A stretch of DNA of 64,000 bases from Bog-532 sp965277615. Lineage in GTDB: Bacteria > Actinomycetota > Actinomycetes > Streptosporangiales > Streptosporangiaceae. Under the pieces are notes generated by a model. The model searched no databases. It saw only the letters and a list, made by a program, of their open reading frames with translations, and had not been told where the DNA came from. How positions within the stretch are numbered: position 1 is the first letter of the stretch; every line of letters starts with the position of its first letter. Both the position numbers and the translations under genes were made by a program. Below, in pieces: positions 18,497 to 26,064 of this stretch. The stretch is taken from assembly GCA_965277615.1 (NCBI GenBank), contig CBDIDG010000003.1:310001-374000 (forward strand), given 5' to 3'.

Positions 18497-19114
18497 ATGA
18501 CTGATCGGCTCGTGCTGGCCACGCACAACGCGGCCAAGGTGGTCGAGCTGCGCCGGATCCTGGTCGCGGCGGGTGTCCCGGTCACCCTGTCCGGCCTGGA
18601 CGAGTTCCCCGGCGCGCCCGAAGTGGCCGAGACCGGCCTCACCTTCGCCGAGAACGCGCTGCTCAAGGCCCGGGCCATCGCCGCGTTCACCGGCCTGCCC
18701 GCGGTCTCCGACGACTCCGGCCTGTGCGTGCAGGTGCTGAACGGCATGCCCGGGATCTTCTCCGCCCGCTGGGCCGGGCGGCACGGCGACGACCCGGCCA
18801 ACCTGGCCCTGGTGCTGGCCCAGATCGCCGACATCGCCGAGCCGAACCGGATCGCGCACTTCACCTGCGCCGCGGCGCTGGCCCTGCCGGACGGCCGCGA
18901 AGGGGTGGCCGAGGGCCGCCTGGACGGGTCGCTCACGTTTGCCCCGCGCGGCCTCAACGGCTTCGGCTACGACCCGATCTTCGTCCCGGACGGCGGCACG
19001 CTGACCACGGCCGAAATGGCCCCGGAGGCCAAAGACGAGATCAGCCACCGGGGCCGTGCCTTCCGCGCCCTGGTCCCGGTCATCACGGCCGAGCTCGGCC
19101 TGACCCAGGGCTAG
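18497..19114 (+). CDS. rdgB: XTP/dITP diphosphatase (RdgB/HAM1)
   Basis: RdgB removes non-canonical purine nucleotides such as dITP and XTP from the pool. The 205-residue protein shows VLATHNAAKVVELRRIL, the nucleotide-binding TFAENALLKARA, the catalytic SDDSGLCV, ARWAG, and FGYDPIFVPDGG. Its pairing with rph is widespread in bacteria. Confidence 0.96.
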   Translation: MTDRLVLATHNAAKVVELRRILVAAGVPVTLSGLDEFPGAPEVAETGLTFAENALLKARAIAAFTGLPAVSDDSGLCVQVLNGMPGIFSARWAGRHGDDPANLALVLAQIADIAEPNRIAHFTCAAALALPDGREGVAEGRLDGSLTFAPRGLNGFGYDPIFVPDGGTLTTAEMAPEAKDEISHRGRAFRALVPVITAELGLTQG

Positions 19115-19120
19115 CTGTCT

Positions 19121-20068
19121 TTAGGAACTGGTGCTGCCGGTCCCCGAGCTGGACCCGCCGAGTTCGCTGGCGGGCAGTTTCGTGGTCTGGGCCGCAGGCG
19201 GTATCGACGCGCTGACCGGCTGGTTGACGGAGGTCACCACGATGGTCGACGCCACCTGCTCGCTGCTGCCCTTGGCCGAGGTGACGATCTTGCGGACCTG
19301 CTGCTGGCCGTCCAGCCACACCGTGAACTGCTCGGTGGTCAGGCCCATGGTCTTCAGCTGCGACGCGATCTTGCTGCGCGACGCCGCGGGCAGCTTGGCC
19401 AGCCCCGCGCTGATCGGGTAGGTGCCGGTGTACTCGGTGGTCGGCACGCCGTTGATGGTGGCCGTGCCCACCTTCTTCACGTTGGTAGAACTGGACAGCA
19501 TCTGGGTCTGGGTCAGCGGGTCATTGTTGCCGTTCTGCAGCAGCTGGCTGAAACTGGCTCCGGACACCTTGGATATGGCCGACGCCGGGATCTCGACCCA
19601 CGGCTTGCCGGTCTGCTTGGCCAGCTCAGCCATCTTCAGGTAGATCCCGCTGTTGTTGATGATCTCCTGGATGCCGCCCGGGAGCTGCTGCCCCTGCGCG
19701 GACACCGAGCTGAGGTTGGCCACCGCCAGCAGGCTTGGCTCGGTCTGTTCCTGCATTGTGCCCGAGATGGTGACGGCCGCGGTCCCGGTCATCTGCTCGT
19801 TAAGGTCGGCCGCGTACGAGGTCGCCTTCTGGGCGTGCGCGGCGGCGTCCTTGATGGCCTGAGCCGCGGTGAGCGTAGCGCCCCCGCCCGCCGTCGCGCC
19901 AGCCCCAGAAGTCGCGCTTGCCCCAGGCGACGCACTTTTCCCGGAACTCGCGCTCGGCCCCGGCGATGACGCCGAGCACCCGGCGACGGCCAGCGCTCCT
20001 GCCGTCAGCGCGACGGCTCCCCAGCAGGCGCTCCGTGCTCTCCGCGTCCCCCGTTGTTGCGGCGTCAT
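19121..20068 (-). CDS. LppX/LprG-like lipoprotein
   Basis: The protein has 315 residues; ATG 20068 follows GGGAGG. A signal peptide ends in the lipobox LAVAGC (lipidated C31), then a Ser/Gly/Ala linker of about 40 residues. The body (AIKDAAAHAQKATSYAADLN, SGIYLKMAEL, TINGVPTTEYTGTYPI, FTVWLDGQQQVRKIVTSAKG) resembles the LolA-like beta-sheet fold of LppX/LprA/F/G lipoproteins, which bind lipids in mycobacteria. The exact subfamily and ligand are unknown. Confidence 0.75.
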   Translation of the reverse strand: MTPQQRGTRRARSACWGAVALTAGALAVAGCSASSPGPSASSGKSASPGASATSGAGATAGGGATLTAAQAIKDAAAHAQKATSYAADLNEQMTGTAAVTISGTMQEQTEPSLLAVANLSSVSAQGQQLPGGIQEIINNSGIYLKMAELAKQTGKPWVEIPASAISKVSGASFSQLLQNGNNDPLTQTQMLSSSTNVKKVGTATINGVPTTEYTGTYPISAGLAKLPAASRSKIASQLKTMGLTTEQFTVWLDGQQQVRKIVTSAKGSSEQVASTIVVTSVNQPVSASIPPAAQTTKLPASELGGSSSGTGSTSS

Positions 20069-20240
20069 GCCCAACCTCCCAGCCCGTGTCATTTCCGATG
20101 CGGCCATCCATACCCGGAGCATCTATATCAAACAATCTCGCCCGTTCCAGGCCGAACGGCCGGGCCGCCCCGGCGAGCCGGGAGCGATAACGTATGAGCA
20201 GTACGGCCCGCCAGGGCCGGTGAGATCCCAGGGAGTGCAC

Positions 20241-20714
20241 GTGACCGAGCAGCGGCTGACCCCAGGCGACCAGGCGCCGGATTTCACTCTGCCCGACGCC
20301 GACGGCAACCCGGTCAGCCTGTCCTCGTACCGGGGCCGCCAGGTCATCGTCTACTTCTACCCGGCCGCCATGACGCCGGGCTGCACCAAGGAAGCCTGCG
20401 ACTTCCGTGACCGCCAGCCCGACCTGGCCGGCGCCGACACCGCGGTGCTGGGCATCTCCCCGGACAAGCCGGAGAAGCTGGCCAAGTTCCGCGACAAGGA
20501 GAAGCTCACCTTCCCCCTGCTGTCCGACCCCGACCACGCGGTCGAAGAGGCCTACGGCGCCTACGGCGATAAAATGATGTACGGCAAAAAGAGCGTGGGC
20601 GTCATCCGCTCCACGTTCGTGATCGACGCTGACGGCAAGGTGGCCCAGGCCCAGTACGGCGTCAAGGCCACCGGCCACGTCGAACGCCTCCTGCGAGACC
20701 TCCTCCCCAAATAG
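20241..20714 (+). CDS. bcp: Peroxiredoxin, Bcp/PrxQ type
   Basis: Bcp reduces hydroperoxides with thioredoxin-like donors. GTG 20241 has AGGGAG upstream, giving 157 residues. The peroxidatic C48 and resolving C53 lie in the PGCTKEAC motif five residues apart, diagnostic of PrxQ. PDFTLPDADG and VLGISPDKPEKLAKFRDK are also typical. Confidence 0.95.
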   Translation: MTEQRLTPGDQAPDFTLPDADGNPVSLSSYRGRQVIVYFYPAAMTPGCTKEACDFRDRQPDLAGADTAVLGISPDKPEKLAKFRDKEKLTFPLLSDPDHAVEEAYGAYGDKMMYGKKSVGVIRSTFVIDADGKVAQAQYGVKATGHVERLLRDLLPK

Positions 20715-20723
20715 CCCACCCCG

Positions 20724-20806
20724 GCGGGCGTGGCGAAATGGCATACGCGCCAGGTTTAGGTCCTGGTGGTGGAAACACCGTGGGGGTTCGAGTCCCCCCG
20801 CCCGCA
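20724..20806 (+). tRNA. tRNA-Leu (anticodon UAG)
   Basis: Acceptor strands GCGGGCG and CGCCCGC pair fully, with discriminator A at 20806. The anticodon stem CCAGG/CCTGG holds the loop TTTAGGT with anticodon TAG at 20757-20759, reading CUA. A long variable arm (class II) precedes a T-arm GGGGG-TTCGAGT-CCCCC. The 3' CCA is not encoded. No integrase or duplicated tRNA end is seen nearby. Confidence 0.96.
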
Positions 20807-21032
20807 CCCTCCCCTCCCGCCCCATGCCCGCGGCCGTTCCAGCCAGCCCGCCGCCCCGCGCCGCCCCGCGCCGCCCGCTCCGCCGCTCCGCCCGCGCCGC
20901 CAGCCCTCCGTCGTCCGGCGTCACCTCGCCGGGCGTCCGCCGTCACGCCGGTTTTGTCGGACCCTGCCGCTAGTGTCGAACTAGCGATCGAACCATCGAT
21001 CGAACCATCGATCAGTCAGGGAGGTGACCCGG
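20807..21032. other. tRNA-HNH intergenic region with 12-bp tandem repeats
   Basis: There is no credible gene in these 226 bases. The distal part carries GTCGGACCCTG, a run of three TCGAAC repeats (listed separately), and the perfect ribosome site AGGGAGGTGA of the next gene. The segment looks like the leader and promoter of the DUF222-HNH gene. Confidence 0.6.
20976..21011 (+). promoter_or_regulatory. Three 12-bp tandem repeats with TCGAAC half-sites
   Basis: TCGAACTAGCGA, TCGAACCATCGA and TCGAACCATCGA follow each other exactly at 20976, 20988 and 21000. TCGAAC is one arm of the actinobacterial LexA box (TCGAAC-N4-GTTCGA), but no inverted partner is present. The array ends seven bases before the ribosome site of the DUF222-HNH gene, so it may lie in its promoter or leader. 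Confidence 0.5.
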
Positions 21033-22610
21033 ATGAGCTCCCAGCCGTTAAACGCGGCCGAAGCGCTGGCCATGACGCAGGCCGGGTTGTCGTTCCTGGC
21101 TACCGGCGAGGCGGCGGAGCTGCCGACCGCCCTCCAGGCTGAGGTCCTGACCGGGCTGGAGCACGCCGAGGCCCGCCTGACCGCCGCGCGCTCGGCGGTG
21201 CTGGCCGGGTTCTGCGCTGGGCATGGGTACGAGGCCGATGGTCAGTTCGGCCCCAAGCCCTGGCTGCGGGCCTTCACCCGCATCACCGCCGGTGCCGCGA
21301 CCGGCGCGCTGGCCTGGGTGCGTCGCCTGCAGGCCCACCCGGCCGTAGCCGCCGCACTGGCCACCGGGGCCATCACCACCTCCTGGGCCCGCGAGATCTG
21401 CACCTGGACCGACCGGCTGCCCACTGACCTCATCCAGGACGCCGACGCGATCCTGCTGGCGGCCGCTGCTGGAGGCGCTGACCTGCCGGACCTGGCCCTG
21501 CTGGCCACCGAGATGATCGAGCGGGCAGCCGTTCCCGACGGCGACGACGGCGGTTTCAGCGACCGGGCCCTGTGGCTGGAGAAGACCCTGGCTGGGGCCG
21601 GGCGGCTGACCGGAGACCTGACCCCGGGCTGTGCCGCGGCGCTGACCGCCGTGCTTGAGGCGCTGGGGAGCAAGACCGGCCCTGAGGACACCCGGAGCCT
21701 GTCCCAGCGGCACCACGATGCCCTGGAGGAGGCCTGCCACCGGCTGATCGCCGCGAACATGGTGCCCGGCCGCGACGGCCAGCCCCTGCACCTGTACGCC
21801 CACGCCGACCTGGCCCGCCTGGCCACCGCCGGCGCAGTGGCGACGGCCAGCTCGCGGGCAGAGTCCCGCTGGTCCCTGGCCCGCACGGTCGCGGGCCCGG
21901 CCGCCTGGTGCCCCACCGGCCCGGACCTCGACGCCGCCGCCTGCGACGCCACCATCATCCCCGTCACCACTGGCTACGTCGACTGGGCCTTGCTGGATCA
22001 GCTGGTCTCCCTGGCCCTGCCGCCGTGGGCCCTCGCCCACACCCCGGCAGCCGCCGCCCGCCCCCGCCCCGCTGCTAGCACCGGCCCCGCAATCCCCGGC
22101 CACTCACCCGGTCCCGCTGGCCCCGCCGGTCCCGCCGGGACGGCCGACCCGGCCGGCCTGCACACTCCCGAGGCCCGCGACCGCCTGCGTCAGCTGGCGC
22201 TCCAGCACGCCCTCGGGCTACTGTCCGGCTCGGCCGGCCTGGCCGCCCAGTACCGCACCCGCACCCTGGCCCACCCGTTCACCGGACGGAGCCAGCCCCT
22301 GGACGTCGGCATCCCCACCCCGGTCATCCCGCCGCACCTGAGACGGGCCGTGAACCTGCGCGACCAGCACTGCCGGTTCCCCGGCTGCGCCCAGCCACCA
22401 TCGCTGTGCCAGGTCCATCACCTGATCCCCAGGGCCCACGACGGCCCCACCAGCCTGAGCAACCTGGCCCTGCTGTGCCGGTTCCACCACCTGACCGTCA
22501 TCCACCGCTGGAACTGGATCCTGACCTGCCACGCTGACGGCACCGCCACCGCCGTCAGCCCCGACGGCCGGACCCTGTACAGCCACAGCCCGCCCGGCCG
22601 CGCCGCCTGA
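21033..22610 (+). CDS. DUF222 / HNH endonuclease protein
   Basis: The protein has 525 residues. ATG 21033 is chosen because the near-perfect Shine-Dalgarno AGGGAGGTGA ends six bases upstream. The N-terminal two thirds is DUF222 (LTGLEHAEARLTAARSAVLA; AGAATGALAWVRRLQAHPAV). The C-terminal HNH domain at about 435-480 has NLRDQHCRFPGCAQPPSLCQ, the catalytic VHHLIP, and LSNLALLCRFHHLTVIH. This family is highly multicopy in Actinomycetes, and the mycobacterial REP13E12 repeats encode relatives. It is a likely nuclease of unknown target. No flanking terminal repeats or transposase are seen. Confidence 0.92.
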   Translation: MSSQPLNAAEALAMTQAGLSFLATGEAAELPTALQAEVLTGLEHAEARLTAARSAVLAGFCAGHGYEADGQFGPKPWLRAFTRITAGAATGALAWVRRLQAHPAVAAALATGAITTSWAREICTWTDRLPTDLIQDADAILLAAAAGGADLPDLALLATEMIERAAVPDGDDGGFSDRALWLEKTLAGAGRLTGDLTPGCAAALTAVLEALGSKTGPEDTRSLSQRHHDALEEACHRLIAANMVPGRDGQPLHLYAHADLARLATAGAVATASSRAESRWSLARTVAGPAAWCPTGPDLDAAACDATIIPVTTGYVDWALLDQLVSLALPPWALAHTPAAAARPRPAASTGPAIPGHSPGPAGPAGPAGTADPAGLHTPEARDRLRQLALQHALGLLSGSAGLAAQYRTRTLAHPFTGRSQPLDVGIPTPVIPPHLRRAVNLRDQHCRFPGCAQPPSLCQVHHLIPRAHDGPTSLSNLALLCRFHHLTVIHRWNWILTCHADGTATAVSPDGRTLYSHSPPGRAA

Positions 22611-22613
22611 CGG

Positions 22614-22905
22614 TCAGATCCCTCTCGGCCTGCGTGACCAGGCCAGGCTTCCGAAGGCCACCACCAGTGCGACGTTGACGGGTACGGCCAGGGCGGCGAC
22701 GTTGCCAATGTGCGACCGGCCAGGCGATCATGGCCACGAGGACGAGCGCACCCTGCCAGCGGTGGCCCAGCTTGACCAGGGCGACGGAGACCAGAGCGAA
22801 CGACAGCGGGAAGAAGAGGCCAAGCGGCTTGATGAGGTTGGCGGCCCCGGCTGGTGGACGAGCTGGACGTCGCCCAGGGACATGTGGATGGCCTCGAAAC
22901 CGTAG
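22614..22905 (-). pseudogene. Decayed fragment of a multi-span membrane protein
   Basis: Read leftward, three frames give consecutive sensible pieces: FEAIHMSLGDVQLVHQ, then ANLIKPLGLFFPLSFALVSV followed by ALVKLGHRWQGALVLVAMIA, and finally IGNVAALAVPVNVALVVAFG ending in SRRPRGI and a TGA at 22614-22616. Hydrophobic helices continue across two frame changes, so this is a remnant of the C-terminal part of a membrane protein rather than chance. The N-terminal part is missing where it abuts the LuxR remnant. The family could not be named. Confidence 0.6.
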
Positions 22906-23572
22906 GCTGCTGTCGGCCGCCCTCGTTCCGGTCGCGGCAGGCTGGGCGATCGTGTACGGGCAGCACCTGGCGGCCTATTCGGCCCTGAGCTGGCTCTCCC
23001 GCACCGGTCGCCAATCCGATGATCTGCCGACCGATCTGGCCCGGGCGGTGACCGAGGCACTCCTCGCGTCCGGGTCGACGCTATGGGCGGGCAAGGACCG
23101 CCTGCACGCGATCGGAGTGTGGCCTGAGACCAACGCGACCATCGAACCCACGACAGTCGCCGTGCTGCAGCAATCACCAAGCACCCACCTGCGGGTCGTG
23201 AGCAGCGCAGGAGTGGATGTCGGCGCCCTCAGCCTCGACCGAGCTCGCACGAACCAGCTGTCGTTGGCCGAAAGCAGGCTGTTCGACGATCTCGCATCAC
23301 AGGCGGCGCTGGTCATCGACCACGTCGGTCTGGCCGGCGTCATCACCCGGCAGCAACGAGCCGGTCACCTCGACGGACTGAGTACCCGCGAACGAGAGGT
23401 GCTCGGGCTTATGGCCCGCGGCCTGTCGAACGCCGCGATCTGCGAGGAACTGCACCTGAGCATCAAGACGGTTGAGCCCGTCGTCAGCACGATCTTCACC
23501 AAGTTCGGGCTGCACCCGGACGCGAGCAGCAATCGCCGGGTGCTCGCCGTCCTGGCCTTCCTGCGAACCTGA
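22905..23572 (+). pseudogene. Truncated sensor/LuxR-type regulator remnant
   Basis: The open frame encodes a GAF-like sensor-kinase segment (LPTDLARAVTEALLASGSTL; LSLAESRLFDDLASQAALVI) directly followed by a LuxR helix-turn-helix (LSTREREVLGLMARGLSNAA, ICEELHLSIKTVE). No good start codon or ribosome site exists; the first usable in-frame GTG is at 22952. The N-terminal membrane part and any kinase domain are absent. The HTH carries Pro where LuxR proteins usually have His/Ser after KTVE. I read it as a deletion product fusing two domains, or an N-terminally truncated regulator; expression is doubtful. Confidence 0.6.
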
Positions 23573-23578
23573 CCAACA

Positions 23579-23800
23579 TCAGCTCAGCCGTCCTGCGCCC
23601 GGGGTTTGCGCCGGCGGGCCAACGGCGATGAGCCCGCTGAGGATCACGTCGATCTCCCAGCGCAGCCGCTGGCGATGGGCCTCGGAGTTCGCCTCCGGGA
23701 CCCGGTCCTCGTTCCTGTACGGGACAGTCAGGCCAAACAACTCAGCCGCAGCGGGAATGGGCCGATCGAGGATCCTTAACCTGGCGCCTTCGGCGGGGAC
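23579..23800 (-). pseudogene. Possible C-terminal fragment of an unknown protein
   Basis: On the leftward strand one frame reads AEGARLRILDRPIPAAAELF, GLTVPYRNEDRVPEANSEAH and RQRLRWEIDVILSGL without a stop and ends at TGA 23579-23581. The sequence has protein-like composition and helical character but no start codon in reach; an in-frame stop lies at 23801. It may be the tail of a helical regulator. The evidence is codon-level coherence only, so it is tentative. Confidence 0.35.
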
Positions 23801-23831
23801 TCACGAGCAGCCGCTATCTTCCCTGGTGAGT

Positions 23832-23879
23832 GCCTAAAGCGCCGGGTCAAGTAGACCTACTTGACCCGGCGCTCTAGGC
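23832..23879. terminator. 23-bp inverted repeat, likely bidirectional terminator
   Basis: Left arm 23832-23854 and right arm 23857-23879 are complementary at 22 of 23 positions, with 17 uninterrupted pairs next to the centre (AGCGCCGGGTCAAGTAG and its complement) and only two unpaired central bases. It separates the decayed rightward regulator from the leftward DUF916 gene, whose stop is five bases beyond. No U-tract follows, as is usual for strong hairpin terminators in high-GC Actinomycetes. A protein-binding palindrome is an alternative. Confidence 0.65.
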
Positions 23880-23884
23880 GGGTT

Positions 23885-24997
23885 CTAGCTGAGCCTGCGC
23901 CTGCGGTGAGTGATGATCAGTGCGATCAGGGCCGCGAACATCGCGATCAGGATCGCGGCGGCCAAGATCGTGACCAAACCTGGGCCACCGCCGACGGGGC
24001 GGGCTGCTGCCGCCGGGGCGGTCCCCGTGCTGCGCGGGAAGGTGATCTTTGCCCGGAAGGCTTGCTGGCTCAGCCCGCTGTGCAGTGTGACCGTGGCGTT
24101 CCAGGGGCCATCGGTCATCTGGCTGGTCAGCGTGAACCAGACTGGTTCGGATTGCCCGGGGGCCAGGCTGGTACCCAGCTGAGCCGGATAAGGGCCGGCC
24201 GTTAGTGCGCCGGTCACAGATGACATGGCCAGGGTGCCGGTCAGGTCCACCGCGAGGCCGCCAGTGTTGTGCACCAGGGCCCGTACGACCGCGTGGCCCC
24301 CCGAATTTCGCTGGCCGGTCACGGTGTTCACGGTGAAGCTGGTGGCCGGGTTGGTGCCGCCGACATAGACATACATCCGGATACCGGCGCGATTGATCAG
24401 TTCGATAGTGCCCCCGGACTTGGCGCTCCTGACCTCGGCCCACACCACCGCGTACCGTTCACCGGGGCTGGCCGTGGCCGGGATGGCGACAGCGATGGTG
24501 TCGACGGCGGTGCTGCCGGCGGGGACGTCCATGATGGGCCGGCTCACCGTCGTCCAGGTGGACAGGCCGTTGACGGTGTGGGCCGGGGCGCCGACGAAGG
24601 AGCCCTGGGAGATGGTGGCCGCGGCCGAGTAGATGGCCACGCGGAGTTCGGATCTGGTGGTGTTGGACACCTCGATGCGCCGGTGAATGGTCGTACCCGG
24701 TGTCAGGTTGTCCACAATGTATTCGCGGGCTCGCGGGTTGTTCGCCGCGTCGGCCGGCACGTCGAGCAGCCGCACTCCGACGCCGCCCGGGCTGATAACG
24801 CTCGAAGAGCGTGGGCTGGCCGATCGTGCGGTGCCCGCGTGCTGAACGTTCGCGGGCGGCGCGGCTCGTACGGCCCAGGCGGCCGGCGCAAAGGGACCGG
24901 CGAGCGCGCCGATGACCGCGGCCACGGCCACGGTCATCGGCGCTGCCATCAGGCGGCCTCGACGTACCGGAAGCATCGGTCGCTTCCAGCTCCCCAT
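23885..24997 (-). CDS. DUF916-like (WxL-associated) membrane-anchored surface protein
   Basis: The protein has 370 residues from ATG 24997; a second start at 24976 (MLPVRRGRLM) is possible. A signal peptide (about 20-45) is followed by a beta-rich exported domain: GVGVRLLDVPADAANNPRAR, YIVDNLTPGTTIHRRIEVSN and GERYAVVWAEVRSAKSGGTI fit the DUF916/WxL-interacting family. A C-terminal transmembrane helix (LVTILAAAILIAMFAALIAL) and RRRRLS anchor it. It begins two bases after the stop of the WxL-like gene, so the pair forms one operon for a cell-wall surface complex. Confidence 0.72.
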   Translation of the reverse strand: MGSWKRPMLPVRRGRLMAAPMTVAVAAVIGALAGPFAPAAWAVRAAPPANVQHAGTARSASPRSSSVISPGGVGVRLLDVPADAANNPRAREYIVDNLTPGTTIHRRIEVSNTTRSELRVAIYSAAATISQGSFVGAPAHTVNGLSTWTTVSRPIMDVPAGSTAVDTIAVAIPATASPGERYAVVWAEVRSAKSGGTIELINRAGIRMYVYVGGTNPATSFTVNTVTGQRNSGGHAVVRALVHNTGGLAVDLTGTLAMSSVTGALTAGPYPAQLGTSLAPGQSEPVWFTLTSQMTDGPWNATVTLHSGLSQQAFRAKITFPRSTGTAPAAAARPVGGGPGLVTILAAAILIAMFAALIALIITHRRRRLS

Positions 24998-24999
24998 AT

Positions 25000-25539
25000 C
25001 TACGACACCGAGTGCGTGATGCTGGTGCTGTAGGTGCCGGCCAGCGCGTTGGCGGGGATGGTCACAGCGATGGTCGGGTCCCATGTGGCTGTGTTAGAGC
25101 CGTTCACACTGGTGGCGTCTTGCACCCGGCCGCCCGGGTACAGGCTGCTCTCGGTGGAGGGAGTCACGGTGGCCGTCCCGGTTACGGTGGCTTGTGGCGC
25201 GGTGTAGACCACCAGCCCGAACGTGCTGGTTGAGATGGTCTGAGGCCCGGTGAAGTCCGTCGCGCTGGCGCTGGCGGTCCACCCTGCGGTGCCCCCCCGG
25301 TTGTCGGTCACCGCGACGTTACCGAGCCGAGCCCTGACGGTCTGAGCGGAATCGCTGGTGACCACCGATCCGAGGTCTACCGACTGAGTGGGTGCGCTGA
25401 TAGTCAGGTCGCCCCCAGTGACCTCCACTGTCACCGGGGTGTCTGAGGCGGTGGCTGCAGACGCCGGTACGGCGAGGGTAAGTACGCCTGCCCCACCGAT
25501 GAAAAGCGCGGCCGCGGAAGCGATTATCTTCGTTCGCAT
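25000..25539 (-). CDS. WxL-domain-like secreted surface protein
   Basis: The protein has 179 residues. ATG 25539 has AGGAG eight bases upstream. A Sec signal peptide ends near PASA (residue 28). The mature part contains VAVTDNRGGTAGWTASASAT, which matches the first WxL motif region, and ends ITIPANALAGTYSTSITHSV-like strands as in the second motif. WxL proteins bind peptidoglycan non-covalently in Firmicutes and travel with DUF916 partners, exactly the arrangement seen here. Its role in an actinobacterium is unknown. Confidence 0.75.
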   Translation of the reverse strand: MRTKIIASAAALFIGGAGVLTLAVPASAATASDTPVTVEVTGGDLTISAPTQSVDLGSVVTSDSAQTVRARLGNVAVTDNRGGTAGWTASASATDFTGPQTISTSTFGLVVYTAPQATVTGTATVTPSTESSLYPGGRVQDATSVNGSNTATWDPTIAVTIPANALAGTYSTSITHSVS

Positions 25540-25629
25540 TATGCTCACTCCTAACGGAGCTTTAAGAGCAGAGAGCCCGCCCTTGACGCCAAGTTAACAC
25601 TTTAATGCGAGTATTGATAATCACTAAGA

Positions 25630-25657
25630 ATTATATGGCAATATGTACCGAATTGAA
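25630..25657 (-). promoter_or_regulatory. Candidate sigma-70-type promoter of the WxL operon
   Basis: Read leftward, a perfect TATAAT (25630-25635) follows TTCAAT (25652-25657) with a 16-base spacer. This would give a leader of roughly 80 bases before the WxL gene. The -10 match is striking in such a GC-rich genome, but the AT-rich background raises the chance rate. Confidence 0.4.
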
Positions 25658-25836
25658 TGCTGCTATAAGACTACATCGCCACTTTAAATGTCATAACCTG
25701 CGCATTACCTGAGTTGGGCCACATTAGTGCGCGGCTCATACGGTCGTAGCGTTTTACTGTCTCTGCGCAGGTAGTATCGCTCGGTCCATGGCCATGTCCC
25801 GCTGATAAATCAGTCGGTATTCAGGCGTTCGGGGGA

Positions 25837-25869
25837 CTGGCCGGTAGTGGCCATATGCAGACCGGCCAG
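25837..25869 (-). terminator. Inverted repeat downstream of the hydrogenase operon
   Basis: CTGGCCGGT (25837-25845) and ACCGGCCAG (25861-25869) are perfectly complementary around a 15-base loop. It lies about 80 bases past the last gene of the leftward hydrogenase operon. No T-run follows, so the terminator role is tentative. Confidence 0.4.
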
Positions 25870-25950
25870 CTCTGATTATCCCAGCCGAGATCGGCAGCGC
25901 GTCCGGCTCGCTCGGCGCCGTTCTCACCCTCTTGCGGCCGGCCCGGGCCG

Positions 25951-26064
25951 CTACATCGAGCGCAGTTCCAGGTAGCGCTTGATGTCGGGGATCGAGACGA
26001 TGACCGCCGCCAGCATCACGCCGAGCACGGCCACCAGCAGACCTTTACAGATCCTGCCGATCAT
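25951..26064 (-). CDS. DUF6893-type 37-residue membrane peptide
   Basis: The ATG at 26064 has AGGAGG ten bases upstream and overlaps the preceding gene's end by 20 bases. The peptide is one hydrophobic helix (CKGLLVAVLGVMLAAVIVSI) followed by PDIKRYLELRSM. The PDI(K/R)RYL..R.M ending matches the small DUF6893 proteins of Actinomycetes. It is the last gene of the leftward hydrogenase operon, so it may be a small membrane subunit or assembly factor. No function has been shown. Confidence 0.75.
   Translation of the reverse strand: MIGRICKGLLVAVLGVMLAAVIVSIPDIKRYLELRSM

Larger units (their letters stand above)
25540..25950. other. AT-rich intergenic region
   Basis: These 411 bases are far less GC-rich than the surroundings, especially 25590-25700. 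They carry a candidate promoter for the WxL operon and an inverted repeat that may end the leftward hydrogenase transcript, both listed separately. I found no gene. The base composition suggests acquired DNA or a relaxed regulatory leader. Confidence 0.55.

Noticed and set aside
20976..21011. Possible CRISPR array
   Set aside because: The units are contiguous 12-mers with no spacers, and no cas genes are present in the window.
20724..22610. Possible mobile element integrated at tRNA-Leu
   Set aside because: No integrase or transposase, no duplicated tRNA 3' end and no terminal inverted repeats were seen; the DUF222-HNH gene alone is not proof of mobility.
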